Assembly: GCA_937873255.1 (NCBI GenBank)
Contig: CALMVM010000389.1
Location: 4,768 to 22,230 of the forward strand
Reading direction: 5' to 3'
DNA from: an uncultured Verrucomicrobiota bacterium
GTDB taxonomy: Bacteria; Verrucomicrobiota; Verrucomicrobiia; Chthoniobacterales; SZAS-18
Length of the DNA: 17,463 nt
Made by a program: the position numbers and the translations under genes. The notes under the pieces were generated by a model, which saw only the letters and a list, made by a program, of their open reading frames with translations, was not told the DNA's origin and did no database searches. Positions 7,344 through 14,748 of this stretch are shown piece by piece; position 1 is the first letter of the stretch; each line of letters begins with the position of its first letter.

Positions 7344-8101
7344 TGGCGAAAATTGTCGGCATCATCCCCGCGCGGTGGGGGTCCACGCGATTCCCGGGCA
7401 AGGCGCTCCATCCCATCGCCGGCAAATCGCTCATCCAACGGGTCTGGGAGCGTTGTAATGCAGCCACCCGGCTCGACCGGGTCATCGTCGCCACCGACGA
7501 CATGCGCATCGCCGAGGCGGCGTTCGGCTTCGGCGCGGAGGTCGCCATGACGGCCAACCACCACACGAGCGGCACCGACCGCATCGCGCAGGTGGCCGCG
7601 CGGCTGGAACGCGGCGTCACCCACCTCATCAACATCCAGGGCGACGAGCCGACGATCTCGCCAAAGCTCATCGACCGGCTTGCCGAGGCGTTGCGGCGCG
7701 ACCGAAAATTGGAAATGGTCACCGCCGCCAACGTGCTCACCGATCCGGTGGAAATCGAAAATCCCAATTGCGTCAAAGTGGTCCTCGCCAAGGACGGTCG
7801 CGCGCTGTATTTTTCCCGTAGCGTGATTCCCCATTCCTTCGGCACGGCAGCGGTCGCCCCCGGCGTCCCCTACCACCGCCACCAGGGAATCTACGGTTAC
7901 GAGAGAAAATTCCTGGCGAGGTTCGTGCGCTGGCGGCCGACGGCCTACGAGGCCTCGGAACGCTTGGAACAATTGCGCGCGCTCGAACACGGCACGCGCA
8001 TCCGCGTGCTCGTGACCAACCAGTTATCTCTCGGCGTTGACACTCCGGAGGACGTGCCGCGTGTCGAGGAGCAGATCCTGGCGGGATACGCCGAACGCTA
8101 G
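7343..8101 (+). CDS. kdsB: 3-deoxy-manno-octulosonate cytidylyltransferase (CMP-Kdo synthetase)
   Basis: KdsB activates Kdo with CTP to CMP-Kdo for transfer onto lipid A. The 252-residue length is normal for the family. Visible are the CTP-binding N-terminus [16 protein letters not shown] (7-22), the ATDD segment (50-53), TSGTDR (75-80), the metal-binding QGDEP (99-103), and late family segments HQGIYGY and LEQLRALE. The GTG at 7343 is chosen because the family N-terminus (AKIVGIIPA) begins directly after it and it overlaps the gmhB stop by one base; the extra upstream codons are arginine- and glycine-rich shadow of gmhB. A purine-rich stretch (AGGATTGAAG) lies just upstream. pyrG follows after 13 bp, supplying the CTP co-substrate. 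Confidence 0.95.
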   Translation: MAKIVGIIPARWGSTRFPGKALHPIAGKSLIQRVWERCNAATRLDRVIVATDDMRIAEAAFGFGAEVAMTANHHTSGTDRIAQVAARLERGVTHLINIQGDEPTISPKLIDRLAEALRRDRKLEMVTAANVLTDPVEIENPNCVKVVLAKDGRALYFSRSVIPHSFGTAAVAPGVPYHRHQGIYGYERKFLARFVRWRPTAYEASERLEQLRALEHGTRIRVLVTNQLSLGVDTPEDVPRVEEQILAGYAER

Positions 8102-8114
8102 AACATTTTTCTTT

Positions 8115-9722
8115 ATGAAATACATCTTCATCACCGGCGGCGTGGTCAGCAGCGTGGGCAAGGGCCTCGTGGCGGCGGCGTTGGGCACGCTGCTCGAACA
8201 TCGGGGGCTGAAAGTCGTGCTCCAAAAATTCGACCCGTACCTGAACGTCGATCCTGGCACGATGAACCCGTTCCAGCACGGCGAGGTGTACGTCCTGAAC
8301 GACGGCGCGGAGACCGATCTCGATTTCGGGCACTACGAGCGGTTCACCAACAGCGTGCTCACGCGCCACAACAGCCTGACGAGCGGCCAGGTCTACGAGT
8401 CGGTCATCGCCAAGGAGCGGCGCGGCGATTATCTCGGCAAGACCGTGCAGGTCATCCCGCATGTCACCGACGAGATCAAGGCACGCATCCGCCTCGTCGA
8501 GCGGGAACAGCCCGCAGATGTGCTCATCACCGAGATCGGCGGCACGACCGGGGACATCGAGGGACTGCCGTTTCTGGAGGCGATCCGGCAATTCACGCTG
8601 GAAGTCGGCGCGCGCAACTCCCTCGTGATCCATGTGACGCTCGTGCCGTACATCAAGGCGGCGGGCGAACTGAAGACCAAGCCCAGCCAGCAAAGCGTCG
8701 CGCGGCTGCGCGAGATCGGTCTCCAGCCGCAGGTGCTCATCTGCCGCACGGAGTATCCGCTGGAGGAGGATGTGCGCGCGAAGCTGTCGATGTATTGCAA
8801 CATCCCCACCGGCGCGGTGGTCGAGATGCGCGACGTGGCCCACACGATCTACGAGGCCCCGCTCATGCTCCAGGCGGAACGCGTGGACCAGACGGTTTGC
8901 GACCTGCTCGGGCTCAACCCCCCGGCGGCCGACATGGCCGATTGGCGGCGGTTCGTCAACCGGGTCGTCCAGCCGAAGAAAAGCGTCACGATCGCCCTCG
9001 TCGGCAAGTACATCGAGTTGCAGGACGCGTACAAGAGCATCTACGAATCGCTCACCCACGCCGCCGCCAGCCACGACAGCGCGATTGACCTGTTGCGCAT
9101 CGACGCCCAGGCGCTCGAAGCGGGCGGCGACGCGGTGGCCAAGTTGCTTGAAGGCGTGACGGGCATCGTCGTGCCCGGCGGCTTCGGCGAGCGCGGCATC
9201 GAGGGCAAGATCCAGGCGGCCGGATATGCGCGGACCAACAAGGTGCCGTACCTCGGGCTCTGCCTCGGCATGCAGGTGGCGACCATCGAGTTCGCCCGCA
9301 ACGCCTGCGGCCTCGAAGACGCCAACAGCACGGAGTTCGACCGTGACACGCCCCACCCCGTCATTTCCCTGCTCGAGCAGCAGCGGCACGTCCAGGAGAA
9401 GGGTGCGTCGATGCGCCTGGGGGTCTGGCCGACGAACATCACGCCCGGGACGTTGGCCTCCCAGGTGTACGGCAAGCCGGAAATCCACGAGCGCCACCGC
9501 CACCGCTACGAGTTCAACAACGAATACCGCGAACAAATGACCGGGCACGGCCTGGTCATCGCCGGCACCTCGCCGGATGGATCGCTCGTGGAAATGATCG
9601 AGCTGAAGGAGCACCCGTGGTTCCTGGCGAGCCAGTTTCACCCCGAGTTTCTTTCCAAGCCGAACGCCCCGCACCCGCTGTTCCGAGGGTTCATCGGGGC
9701 CTGCCTGGCGCACCAGAGTTGA
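8115..9722 (+). CDS. pyrG: CTP synthase
   Basis: PyrG converts UTP to CTP with ATP and glutamine, in the cytosol. The 535-residue protein has both expected domains. The N-terminal synthetase domain opens with [17 protein letters not shown] (P-loop Lys16) and contains [21 protein letters not shown] split over 38-57 and [11 protein letters not shown] (140-150). The C-terminal class I glutamine amidotransferase domain has the GGFGERG loop (355-361), the nucleophile in GLCLGMQ (C383), and H509 and E511 in QFHPEF. The ATG at 8115 matches the highly conserved family N-terminus; it lacks a Shine-Dalgarno and follows a pyrimidine tract. It is the last gene of the lipopolysaccharide precursor run, 13 bp after kdsB. 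In Chlamydia kdsB and pyrG are also adjacent. Confidence 0.97.
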   Translation: MKYIFITGGVVSSVGKGLVAAALGTLLEHRGLKVVLQKFDPYLNVDPGTMNPFQHGEVYVLNDGAETDLDFGHYERFTNSVLTRHNSLTSGQVYESVIAKERRGDYLGKTVQVIPHVTDEIKARIRLVEREQPADVLITEIGGTTGDIEGLPFLEAIRQFTLEVGARNSLVIHVTLVPYIKAAGELKTKPSQQSVARLREIGLQPQVLICRTEYPLEEDVRAKLSMYCNIPTGAVVEMRDVAHTIYEAPLMLQAERVDQTVCDLLGLNPPAADMADWRRFVNRVVQPKKSVTIALVGKYIELQDAYKSIYESLTHAAASHDSAIDLLRIDAQALEAGGDAVAKLLEGVTGIVVPGGFGERGIEGKIQAAGYARTNKVPYLGLCLGMQVATIEFARNACGLEDANSTEFDRDTPHPVISLLEQQRHVQEKGASMRLGVWPTNITPGTLASQVYGKPEIHERHRHRYEFNNEYREQMTGHGLVIAGTSPDGSLVEMIELKEHPWFLASQFHPEFLSKPNAPHPLFRGFIGACLAHQS

Positions 9723-9802
9723 GGCCATCCGGCGGCGGGCGGGGCCGAAGGGCGTAGTTGCAAAAAGAGGCTTTCGGAGCGAGGTTCCCGGAAGATTCTC
9801 CT

Positions 9803-10420
9803 ATGAAATTTTCCCTTCTGCTGGCTGCGCTCGCGGCCTGCGCGGTGGCCGTCGCCAACGGCCAGCAACCCGCCGCTCCTTCACCGGCTTCCGAGGTCCA
9901 ACGCGCTTACTTCGCGGGAGGCTGCTTCTGGTGCATGCAGTATGCGTTCGACAAGGTGCCGGGCGTCACGAAGACGGTCGTCGGCTACACCGGGGGCAAG
10001 GTGGCCGCGCCCGAATACGAAGAGGTCTCGACCGGCCGGACCGGGCACGCGGAAGCCATCGAAGTGCAATACGATCCCGCCAAGGTGAGCTACCCGCAAC
10101 TCCTCGACGTGTTTTGGAAAAACATCGATCCGACCACCGAAAACCGTCAGTTCGCCGATCACGGCACCCAGTATCGGACGGCGGTTTTCTACCGGGATGA
10201 CTCGGAAAAGCAGGCCGCCGAGACCAGCAAGGCCGCGCTCGAAAAATCGGGGAAATACAACGGCAAGCCCATCGTCACCGAGATCACCAAGGTCGGCCCC
10301 TTCTATCCCGCCGAGGAATACCACCAGGAATACTACCGCAAGGACCCCGACCATTTTCAACGGTACGAGGTCGGTTCGGGCCGCGCGGGGTACATCAAAA
10401 AAATGTGGGGCATCGAATGA
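9803..10420 (+). CDS. msrA: Exported peptide-methionine (S)-S-oxide reductase
   Basis: MsrA reduces methionine-S-sulfoxide in proteins. Starting at the ATG at 9803, the 205-residue protein has a Sec signal peptide (MKFSLLLAALAACAVAVANG, then QQPAAPSPAS), so it should act outside the cytoplasm. The catalytic motif is GGCFWCMQ (39-46) with nucleophile C41; downstream are GYTGG (61-65), STGRTGHAEAIEV (76-88) and the FADHGTQYRTAVFY segment (117-130), all family hallmarks. The residue two after C44, usually Glu in the GCFWxxE motif, is Gln46. Besides C41, C44 is the only Cys in the mature protein, so it is the only internal candidate for a resolving Cys. msrB follows 24 bp downstream. An upstream in-frame TTG is rejected because it would bury the signal peptide. 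Confidence 0.95.
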   Translation: MKFSLLLAALAACAVAVANGQQPAAPSPASEVQRAYFAGGCFWCMQYAFDKVPGVTKTVVGYTGGKVAAPEYEEVSTGRTGHAEAIEVQYDPAKVSYPQLLDVFWKNIDPTTENRQFADHGTQYRTAVFYRDDSEKQAAETSKAALEKSGKYNGKPIVTEITKVGPFYPAEEYHQEYYRKDPDHFQRYEVGSGRAGYIKKMWGIE

Positions 10421-10444
10421 TCTCTCCCGCTCTCAGCGCCTTGT

Positions 10445-11074
10445 ATGACTAACCCAACCAAAAAACCCCTGTCTTCACCGGCTGCCGGGCTCATCGTTTC
10501 CGGTGCCGCCGCGTTGCTGATCGCCTGCGTGGTCATCGTCGCCGCACAGGAACCCAAAAAACCAGCGGCGTCCGCGTCGCCATCCGCCTCTCCCATGAAC
10601 TCGTCCAACACTGATTCACAACCCACCAAGGAAGAACTCAAGAAGCGCCTCACGCCGATCCAATACCGTGTTACCTGCGAGGAAGGCACCGAGCCGGCCT
10701 TTCACAACGAGTATTGGGACAACCATCGCGCGGGCATCTACGTCGATGTCATCAGCGGCAAGGCGCTTTTCAGCTCGAAGGACAAGTACGACAGCGGCAC
10801 CGGCTGGCCGAGTTTCACCAAGCCGCTCGACAAGCAGAACGTAGTCGAAAAGACCGACCGCTCGTTCGGCATGGCGCGCACCGAGGTGCGTGCAAAGGAC
10901 AGCGACGCGCATCTCGGCCATGTGTTCGACGACGGCCCGGCGGACCAGGGCGGCATGCGTTACTGCATGAATTCGGCGTCGTTGCGCTTCATCCCCGTCG
11001 AAAAGCTCAAGGAGGAAGGCTACGGCCAGTACCTCGAGCTTTTCGAGAAAGAGAAACCGGCGGATAAGAAATAA
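10445..11074 (+). CDS. msrB: Membrane-anchored or exported peptide-methionine (R)-S-oxide reductase
   Basis: MsrB reduces methionine-R-sulfoxide and complements the MsrA just upstream. The 209-residue protein has a short basic N-terminus and a hydrophobic segment at about 14-34, acting as signal peptide or anchor, followed by a Pro/Ala/Ser-rich linker (35-60). The catalytic domain shows [11 protein letters not shown] (76-86), [15 protein letters not shown] (97-111), the GTGWPSF signature (118-124), [10 protein letters not shown] (156-165) and [11 protein letters not shown] (172-182) with catalytic C174; C78 is the likely resolving Cys. The two CxxC pairs of zinc-binding MsrB proteins are absent, so this is the non-zinc form. 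The gene ends about 47 bp before a strong intrinsic terminator. An internal ATG at residue 51 would give a cytosolic form, but the anchored form fits the exported MsrA. Confidence 0.94.
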   Translation: MTNPTKKPLSSPAAGLIVSGAAALLIACVVIVAAQEPKKPAASASPSASPMNSSNTDSQPTKEELKKRLTPIQYRVTCEEGTEPAFHNEYWDNHRAGIYVDVISGKALFSSKDKYDSGTGWPSFTKPLDKQNVVEKTDRSFGMARTEVRAKDSDAHLGHVFDDGPADQGGMRYCMNSASLRFIPVEKLKEEGYGQYLELFEKEKPADKK

Positions 11075-11120
11075 TCCGGCGTTTCGTGTCGTGCTCCCCC
11101 TTGCGGGGGTGGCTGATCGT

Positions 11121-11155
11121 GAAGGGTTGGCGTTCACCGCCAGCCCTTCTTTTTT
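11121..11155 (+). terminator. Intrinsic terminator after msrA-msrB
   Basis: A 12 bp stem (GAAGGGTTGGCG at 11121-11132 with CGCCAGCCCTTC at 11138-11149, one G-U pair) closes a 5-base loop (TTCAC) and is followed by six T residues (11150-11155). This is a textbook rho-independent terminator for the plus strand. There is no T-run on the other side, so it should not stop transcription from the convergent flavin reductase gene. Confidence 0.9.
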
Positions 11156-11164
11156 GCCCGCGAC

Positions 11165-11833
11165 TCAGGGTTCGACTCCCTTGCGCCGCTGCCAGTCGGC
11201 GTAGGGGATGCGCGGAATCTTGAAGAACGCGTCGCGGGTCCGCACGTAGTTGCCCGCACCGTTCATCCGTCCGATGGAATGCAATTCCTCCGCCCGGACG
11301 TAAGGCCCCATCGGATCGATAAGCTCGTCGCGGATTTGCACGCCGAGCACCTCGCCGACGATGATCCGCGAGCGTCCGACCTCGATCGTCGTGACCTCCC
11401 GGCATTCCAGGCTGGCCGGCGCTTGCGCGATGCGCGGGACGTTCACGCGCGATGACGGTGCGGTCGTCAATCCCGCCTCGGCCAATTCATCGATGCCGGG
11501 CGGGAAATCGATGGCGCAAACGTTCATCGCCTCGGCCAGCGCCTCGTCCACGACGTTGATGACGAATTCGCCGCGCACGCGGATGTTTCGGGCCGTGTCC
11601 TTCGGCGTGGGAAGGCCAGACTGCGGGTCGCGCGCGTCGGGACGGTTGGCAATGCCGAGCGTCACGAGGACCGGATCGACGCACGCATAGTTGAACGCGC
11701 TGAAAGGTGCCGCGTTGACGCGTCCCTCCGCATCCATGCTCGTGACGAGCGCGATGGGACGCGGCGCCACGAGCCCGATCACGAGGTTGTATCGTTCGTG
11801 CGGCGTGAGCGCCGAAAAATCAAACTCCGCCAT
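11165..11833 (-). CDS. Flavin reductase-like FMN-binding split-barrel protein
   Basis: The 222-residue protein belongs to the flavin reductase-like (DIM6/NTAB) family, whose members bind FMN in a split beta-barrel; substrates differ widely. The N-terminus LTPHERYNLVIGLVAPRPIALVTSMD and the following GRVNAAPFSAFNYACVDPVLVTLGI are characteristic, as are KDTARNIRVRGEFVINVVDEALAEAMN (FMN-binding region) and the central VGRSRIIVGEVLGVQI. No export signal is seen, so it should be cytosolic. It is the last gene of the run GHL10 protein, small protein, flavoprotein; the small gene ends only 12 bp before its ATG. The run suggests co-transcription but I see no metabolic link. Its end faces the msr terminator. 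Confidence 0.85.
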   Translation of the reverse strand: MAEFDFSALTPHERYNLVIGLVAPRPIALVTSMDAEGRVNAAPFSAFNYACVDPVLVTLGIANRPDARDPQSGLPTPKDTARNIRVRGEFVINVVDEALAEAMNVCAIDFPPGIDELAEAGLTTAPSSRVNVPRIAQAPASLECREVTTIEVGRSRIIVGEVLGVQIRDELIDPMGPYVRAEELHSIGRMNGAGNYVRTRDAFFKIPRIPYADWQRRKGVEP

Positions 11834-11845
11834 GGCTCGGGGCGT

Positions 11846-12154
11846 TCAGGCCGGCACCAGTTCTTCCTGCTCGACGCCGATTTGCTCCGGGATTTCTTCT
11901 TCGAGGGTTTCGTCGTCGGTTTGGAGGGGAGCGAAACGTTCGGCGTTGAAACCGTACTCGATTCCATGGCTGTTCGATGGGTTGACGAGTTCCACGAGGT
12001 AAATCGCCGTTTCGCCCTCGGTGTTGCTCAGGCTGACGCCTGGCAGGAGGTCGCGCACCGTGTAGATTTCATCCTTCCTGGGCAACGCCTGGTAGAGTTT
12101 CTCGATGCCGAGGGGGAAGCGGTCATCCACGCAGGCGACTTTCTGGCCGGGCAT
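11846..12154 (-). CDS. Small conserved-looking protein of unknown function (102 aa)
   Basis: I do not recognise a named family. Two ATGs at 12160 and 12154 compete; 12154 is preferred because GGGAG lies 7 bases upstream of it, one of the few Shine-Dalgarno-like sequences in this window. The protein then begins MPGQKVACVDDRFPLGIEKL and reads like a compact beta-barrel (KOW or SH3-like): a KVACVDD strand, EIYTVRDLLPG, TAIYLVELVNPSN and ERFAPL, followed by a strongly acidic tail (DDETLEEEIPEQIGVEQEE). No signal peptide, metal motif or catalytic residue is evident. Similar small proteins with a key/period/RFxPL pattern occur in phage and chromosomal contexts, but this is memory of a pattern, not a match. 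It lies between the GHL10 gene and the flavin reductase gene. Confidence 0.65.
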   Translation of the reverse strand: MPGQKVACVDDRFPLGIEKLYQALPRKDEIYTVRDLLPGVSLSNTEGETAIYLVELVNPSNSHGIEYGFNAERFAPLQTDDETLEEEIPEQIGVEQEELVPA

Positions 12155-12209
12155 AAACATGCTCCCATTAAACCCCTCCCCAACCCGCTCGGCAAGGGCT
12201 GTCGGTTGT

Positions 12210-13388
12210 TCAATCCGACGAACGCGCGCGTGAGGCGAGGATCTCGTTGATCCCTTTCTGGTTGCGCATGACCGGCCCGATGCTGAAGAGAATGTACCCT
12301 CCATTGCGCGCGCTCGTGCTCATGCTCCGTTCCAGATCGATCTGGTGAGCAATCTCGGTCGTGGGCCAGTTGTACCCCTCCCCGAGGCGGTCGAGCGCGA
12401 TGCTCGGGTAGATCGGAATGTTGCGCGGGTTCACCGGCTGGCTGCGCCACCAGCGCAGCAGCGCCGAATAACTCTGAGGCCCCCGGTCGGGCCAGTAGAG
12501 CTGTGGGGAAAGGTAGTCCACCCAGCCGTTCTTCAGCCACTTCACCGGGTCGGCGTAGAGTTCGGCGTATTGATCCACCCCCGCCTTCACGCCGGGGGGT
12601 GTGTCCGGCCGGTAGATGCCGAACGGGCTCGCTCCAAACAGCACCCCGCTGCGGGTGGACGATACGGCGCGCTTCAAGTCGCGGATGAGTTCGTCGATGT
12701 TGCCGCGCCGCCAATCCGCGAGGCTGTCGCTGCCGCCGGACGCTTTGTAACGCGCATAGTAAGCCGAATCCGGGAACGTCCCGCGCGGCAACCCGCTGCC
12801 CGGGTACGGATAAAAGTAATCGTCCACCACCACCCCAGCCACCGCGTAGCGGCTCACGATGTCCTGCACGACGCGTACGACCTGCGCCCGCGCCTCGGGG
12901 TCCGCCGGGTCCATCCACAACCAAGAGCCCACCTTGTGCGTCGCCTCGGGAAGTCGGTGGCTGATGTGGGAGGCGGCGCGCGAGGTCGTGTTGATCGACG
13001 CGGCGCGGAACGGGTTGATCCAAGCGTGGATGGCGACGCCCCGGCGTTTGCCCTCCGCGATAAACGTCTCCAGTGGATCGTAGCCCGGATTGCCGCCCTG
13101 CGTGCCGGTCAGGAAACGGCTCCACGGCTCGATCCGGGAGTTGTACAGGGCGTCGCCTTCCGGGCGCACCTGCACCATCAGCGCGTTGAGTCCGCTGCTC
13201 GCCGCCCGGTCCACCAGGCGCCGGATTTGCTCTTGTTGCTCTGCGGCCGACATCCCCGCATGGCTGGGAAAATTCAGGTTCGCCACGGACGCGACCCAAG
13301 CCGCGCGCAATTCCTCCGCTGACGACTTGGCTGCGGTCAGAACGAGTAAAACGCAGAGGATCAGGAAACGGCAAAACAGGGAGCGCAT
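12210..13388 (-). CDS. Exported GHL10 (DUF187) family glycoside hydrolase-like protein
   Basis: The 392-residue protein is a member of the glycosyl hydrolase-like 10 family (DUF187; YngK-like), TIM-barrel proteins thought to act on cell-wall or extracellular glycans, mostly without a defined substrate. The ATG at 13388 gives a signal peptide (MRSLFCRFLILCVLLVLTAA, cleavage near KSSA-EE). The family opening RAAWVASVANLNFPS (28-42), GLNALMVQVRPEGDALY (66-82), HAWINPFRA (121-129), VVVDDYFYPYP (186-196; D189 and D190 are candidate acids) and YLSPQLYWP late in the barrel are visible. A GTG 12 codons upstream is less likely because it would place Pro/Glu before the signal peptide. It is the first gene of its run and starts 92 bp from the divergent uxaE-like gene. 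Confidence 0.87.
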   Translation of the reverse strand: MRSLFCRFLILCVLLVLTAAKSSAEELRAAWVASVANLNFPSHAGMSAAEQQEQIRRLVDRAASSGLNALMVQVRPEGDALYNSRIEPWSRFLTGTQGGNPGYDPLETFIAEGKRRGVAIHAWINPFRAASINTTSRAASHISHRLPEATHKVGSWLWMDPADPEARAQVVRVVQDIVSRYAVAGVVVDDYFYPYPGSGLPRGTFPDSAYYARYKASGGSDSLADWRRGNIDELIRDLKRAVSSTRSGVLFGASPFGIYRPDTPPGVKAGVDQYAELYADPVKWLKNGWVDYLSPQLYWPDRGPQSYSALLRWWRSQPVNPRNIPIYPSIALDRLGEGYNWPTTEIAHQIDLERSMSTSARNGGYILFSIGPVMRNQKGINEILASRARSSD

Positions 13389-13480
13389 ACCGGGAGTTAT
13401 GCCACAATCTGGTTCCGTCGGCACGCGCCGAACGCCTCGGCGGCAACCGGATTGACAAAAACACTTTGCTCGTCTTCTCT

Positions 13481-14740
13481 ATGCCGCACCGCCGACGGCT
13501 CTCGCCGCCTCGCCAACCGCCCCCACCCGTGCGTTATACCACCCGGATCATCGTCCCGCCGCGCGTCCGGCGTTCGGGCGCGCCGGGCACCCCCGGTACA
13601 GGCCCGCGACCGCAGCCGGTCGGCGTGCGCAAGTCGCTCGGCTTCGGCGACCGGCTCGGGCTGGCGAGCGCCGCGCATGTCGCGGTGGCGGCGGCGCATC
13701 CGGATTTCGTCCCGTTCCTCGCCCAGCAGTGCGCCGGCCGCACTCCGCAGGAAACGCTCGCCGCCGCCACGCGCGCGGTCGGCAACGCCCGCTACCGCCA
13801 ACCTTGGGGCGCGGACGCCGACTCCCTCCGCACTCCCGGCGAGGTGGACATGGCCGCCGCGGCGGGATTTACGTATTTCACACTCGACCTGTCGGAGCAC
13901 GTGACCGAGGGCGTTGATGATCTGCCGCTGGATGAGCTCGCCTCCGCCGTGAATGCTCTCGTGGCCGCAGGTGAGCTGCCCGAGGACTGGGCTTCTCCCT
14001 ATCTTGACCGCGAAGTCGATGTGCCCGGCAACGAACGGTTGATCCTCACCCTCGACCCGCTGCGTCGTGCCGCCGCCAAGTTCGGTCGCGCGGTGCAACA
14101 CGGCGCGCGCATGTACGAGACGGTCGTGCGGGCAAACCGTGGTCGGCCTTATGAAATCGAGGTTTCGTTCGATGGGGCCGCCGCGCCGGTCAGCGTGGTC
14201 GAGCACCTGTTCCTGGGGCTCGAATTCGAAGCCCGTGGGGTGCGCCTGACCAGCCTGGCCTTGCGGTTCGACGACCGGGATTCGGCGGAGTTCGAGGAGC
14301 GGTTGCGCGAGCATGTCGCCGTGGCGTCGTTCTGTGGTCCGTACAAATTGAGTTTTCGCGGTGGGTCGCATTCCCCCGATTTGTTGCCCGTGATCGGCCG
14401 TTGCTGCGGGGACAGGCTCCATTACAAAACTTCGGCGGAAACCTTCCTTGAGGCGTTGCGTCTCGCGTGGCGGCTGGAGCCGGAGCGGTGGCAGGAAATC
14501 CTCTCCTCGGGCGGTTTGCCGACCACGGAGGGTGATGTCGAAGCGTCCTACATCGACGACGACGCCGGCGCTCGGCGACTCGTTACCGTCGCGGACGACC
14601 TGCTCGGTCCGAGACGCGATGGACGAGGGCTATCGCTCGAGACGTGGCTGGTGGAATTGCTCGACCGGCACGGCGAGATGTACGTGGAACTTTTGTTGGA
14701 ACGGTTCGGGCGATTGATCCGCAGTCTGAACGCCGGTTGA
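13481..14740 (+). CDS. UxaE-family (tagaturonate epimerase-like) protein, divergent
   Basis: The 419-residue protein resembles UxaE, the tagaturonate/fructuronate epimerase family known from Thermotoga. Shared features, compared from memory, are GVRKSLGFGDRLGLAS (48-63), FLAQQ (79-83), WGADADSLRTPGEVDMAAAAGF (109-130 in parts), FTLDLSEHV (133-141), ARGVRLTSLALRF (251-263), GPYKLSFRGGSHS (286-298) and DRLHYKTSAETFLEALRL (311-328). Two family segments differ: the usual SVDE strand reads SFDGA, and SGSDK reads GGSHS, so the activity may have changed. The N-terminal 47 residues are Pro/Arg-rich and unlike the family; the true start may be later, and ATG at 13481 is used only because it is the first ATG. 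No uronate genes are nearby. The TlpA-like gene starts 8 bp after its stop. Confidence 0.68.
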   Translation: MPHRRRLSPPRQPPPPVRYTTRIIVPPRVRRSGAPGTPGTGPRPQPVGVRKSLGFGDRLGLASAAHVAVAAAHPDFVPFLAQQCAGRTPQETLAAATRAVGNARYRQPWGADADSLRTPGEVDMAAAAGFTYFTLDLSEHVTEGVDDLPLDELASAVNALVAAGELPEDWASPYLDREVDVPGNERLILTLDPLRRAAAKFGRAVQHGARMYETVVRANRGRPYEIEVSFDGAAAPVSVVEHLFLGLEFEARGVRLTSLALRFDDRDSAEFEERLREHVAVASFCGPYKLSFRGGSHSPDLLPVIGRCCGDRLHYKTSAETFLEALRLAWRLEPERWQEILSSGGLPTTEGDVEASYIDDDAGARRLVTVADDLLGPRRDGRGLSLETWLVELLDRHGEMYVELLLERFGRLIRSLNAG

Positions 14741-14748
14741 AACTTCTC

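Noticed and set aside
7773..9728. Very long minus-strand open frame (about 651 codons) opposite pyrG and the end of kdsB
   Set aside because: The plus strand encodes canonical PyrG and KdsB; the antisense frame has no recognisable domain and is a codon-bias artefact.
9738..9779. Imperfect repeat CCGAAG...CTTTCGG between pyrG and msrA as a terminator
   Set aside because: The stem is imperfect with a long loop and no T-run follows.
11096..11109. CCCCC-TTGC-GGGGG hairpin before the msr terminator
   Set aside because: A 5 bp stem without a T-run; the strong hairpin at 11121-11155 explains termination.
13452..13457. Perfect TTGACA as a -35 box for the UxaE-like gene
   Set aside because: No acceptable -10 box lies 16-19 bp downstream, and the start codon is too close unless the true start is later.
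12028..13464. Minus-strand open frame of about 478 codons overlapping the GHL10 gene
   Set aside because: It is shifted relative to the GHL10 frame, has low-complexity Arg/Gly/Pro composition and lacks the signal peptide and barrel motifs.
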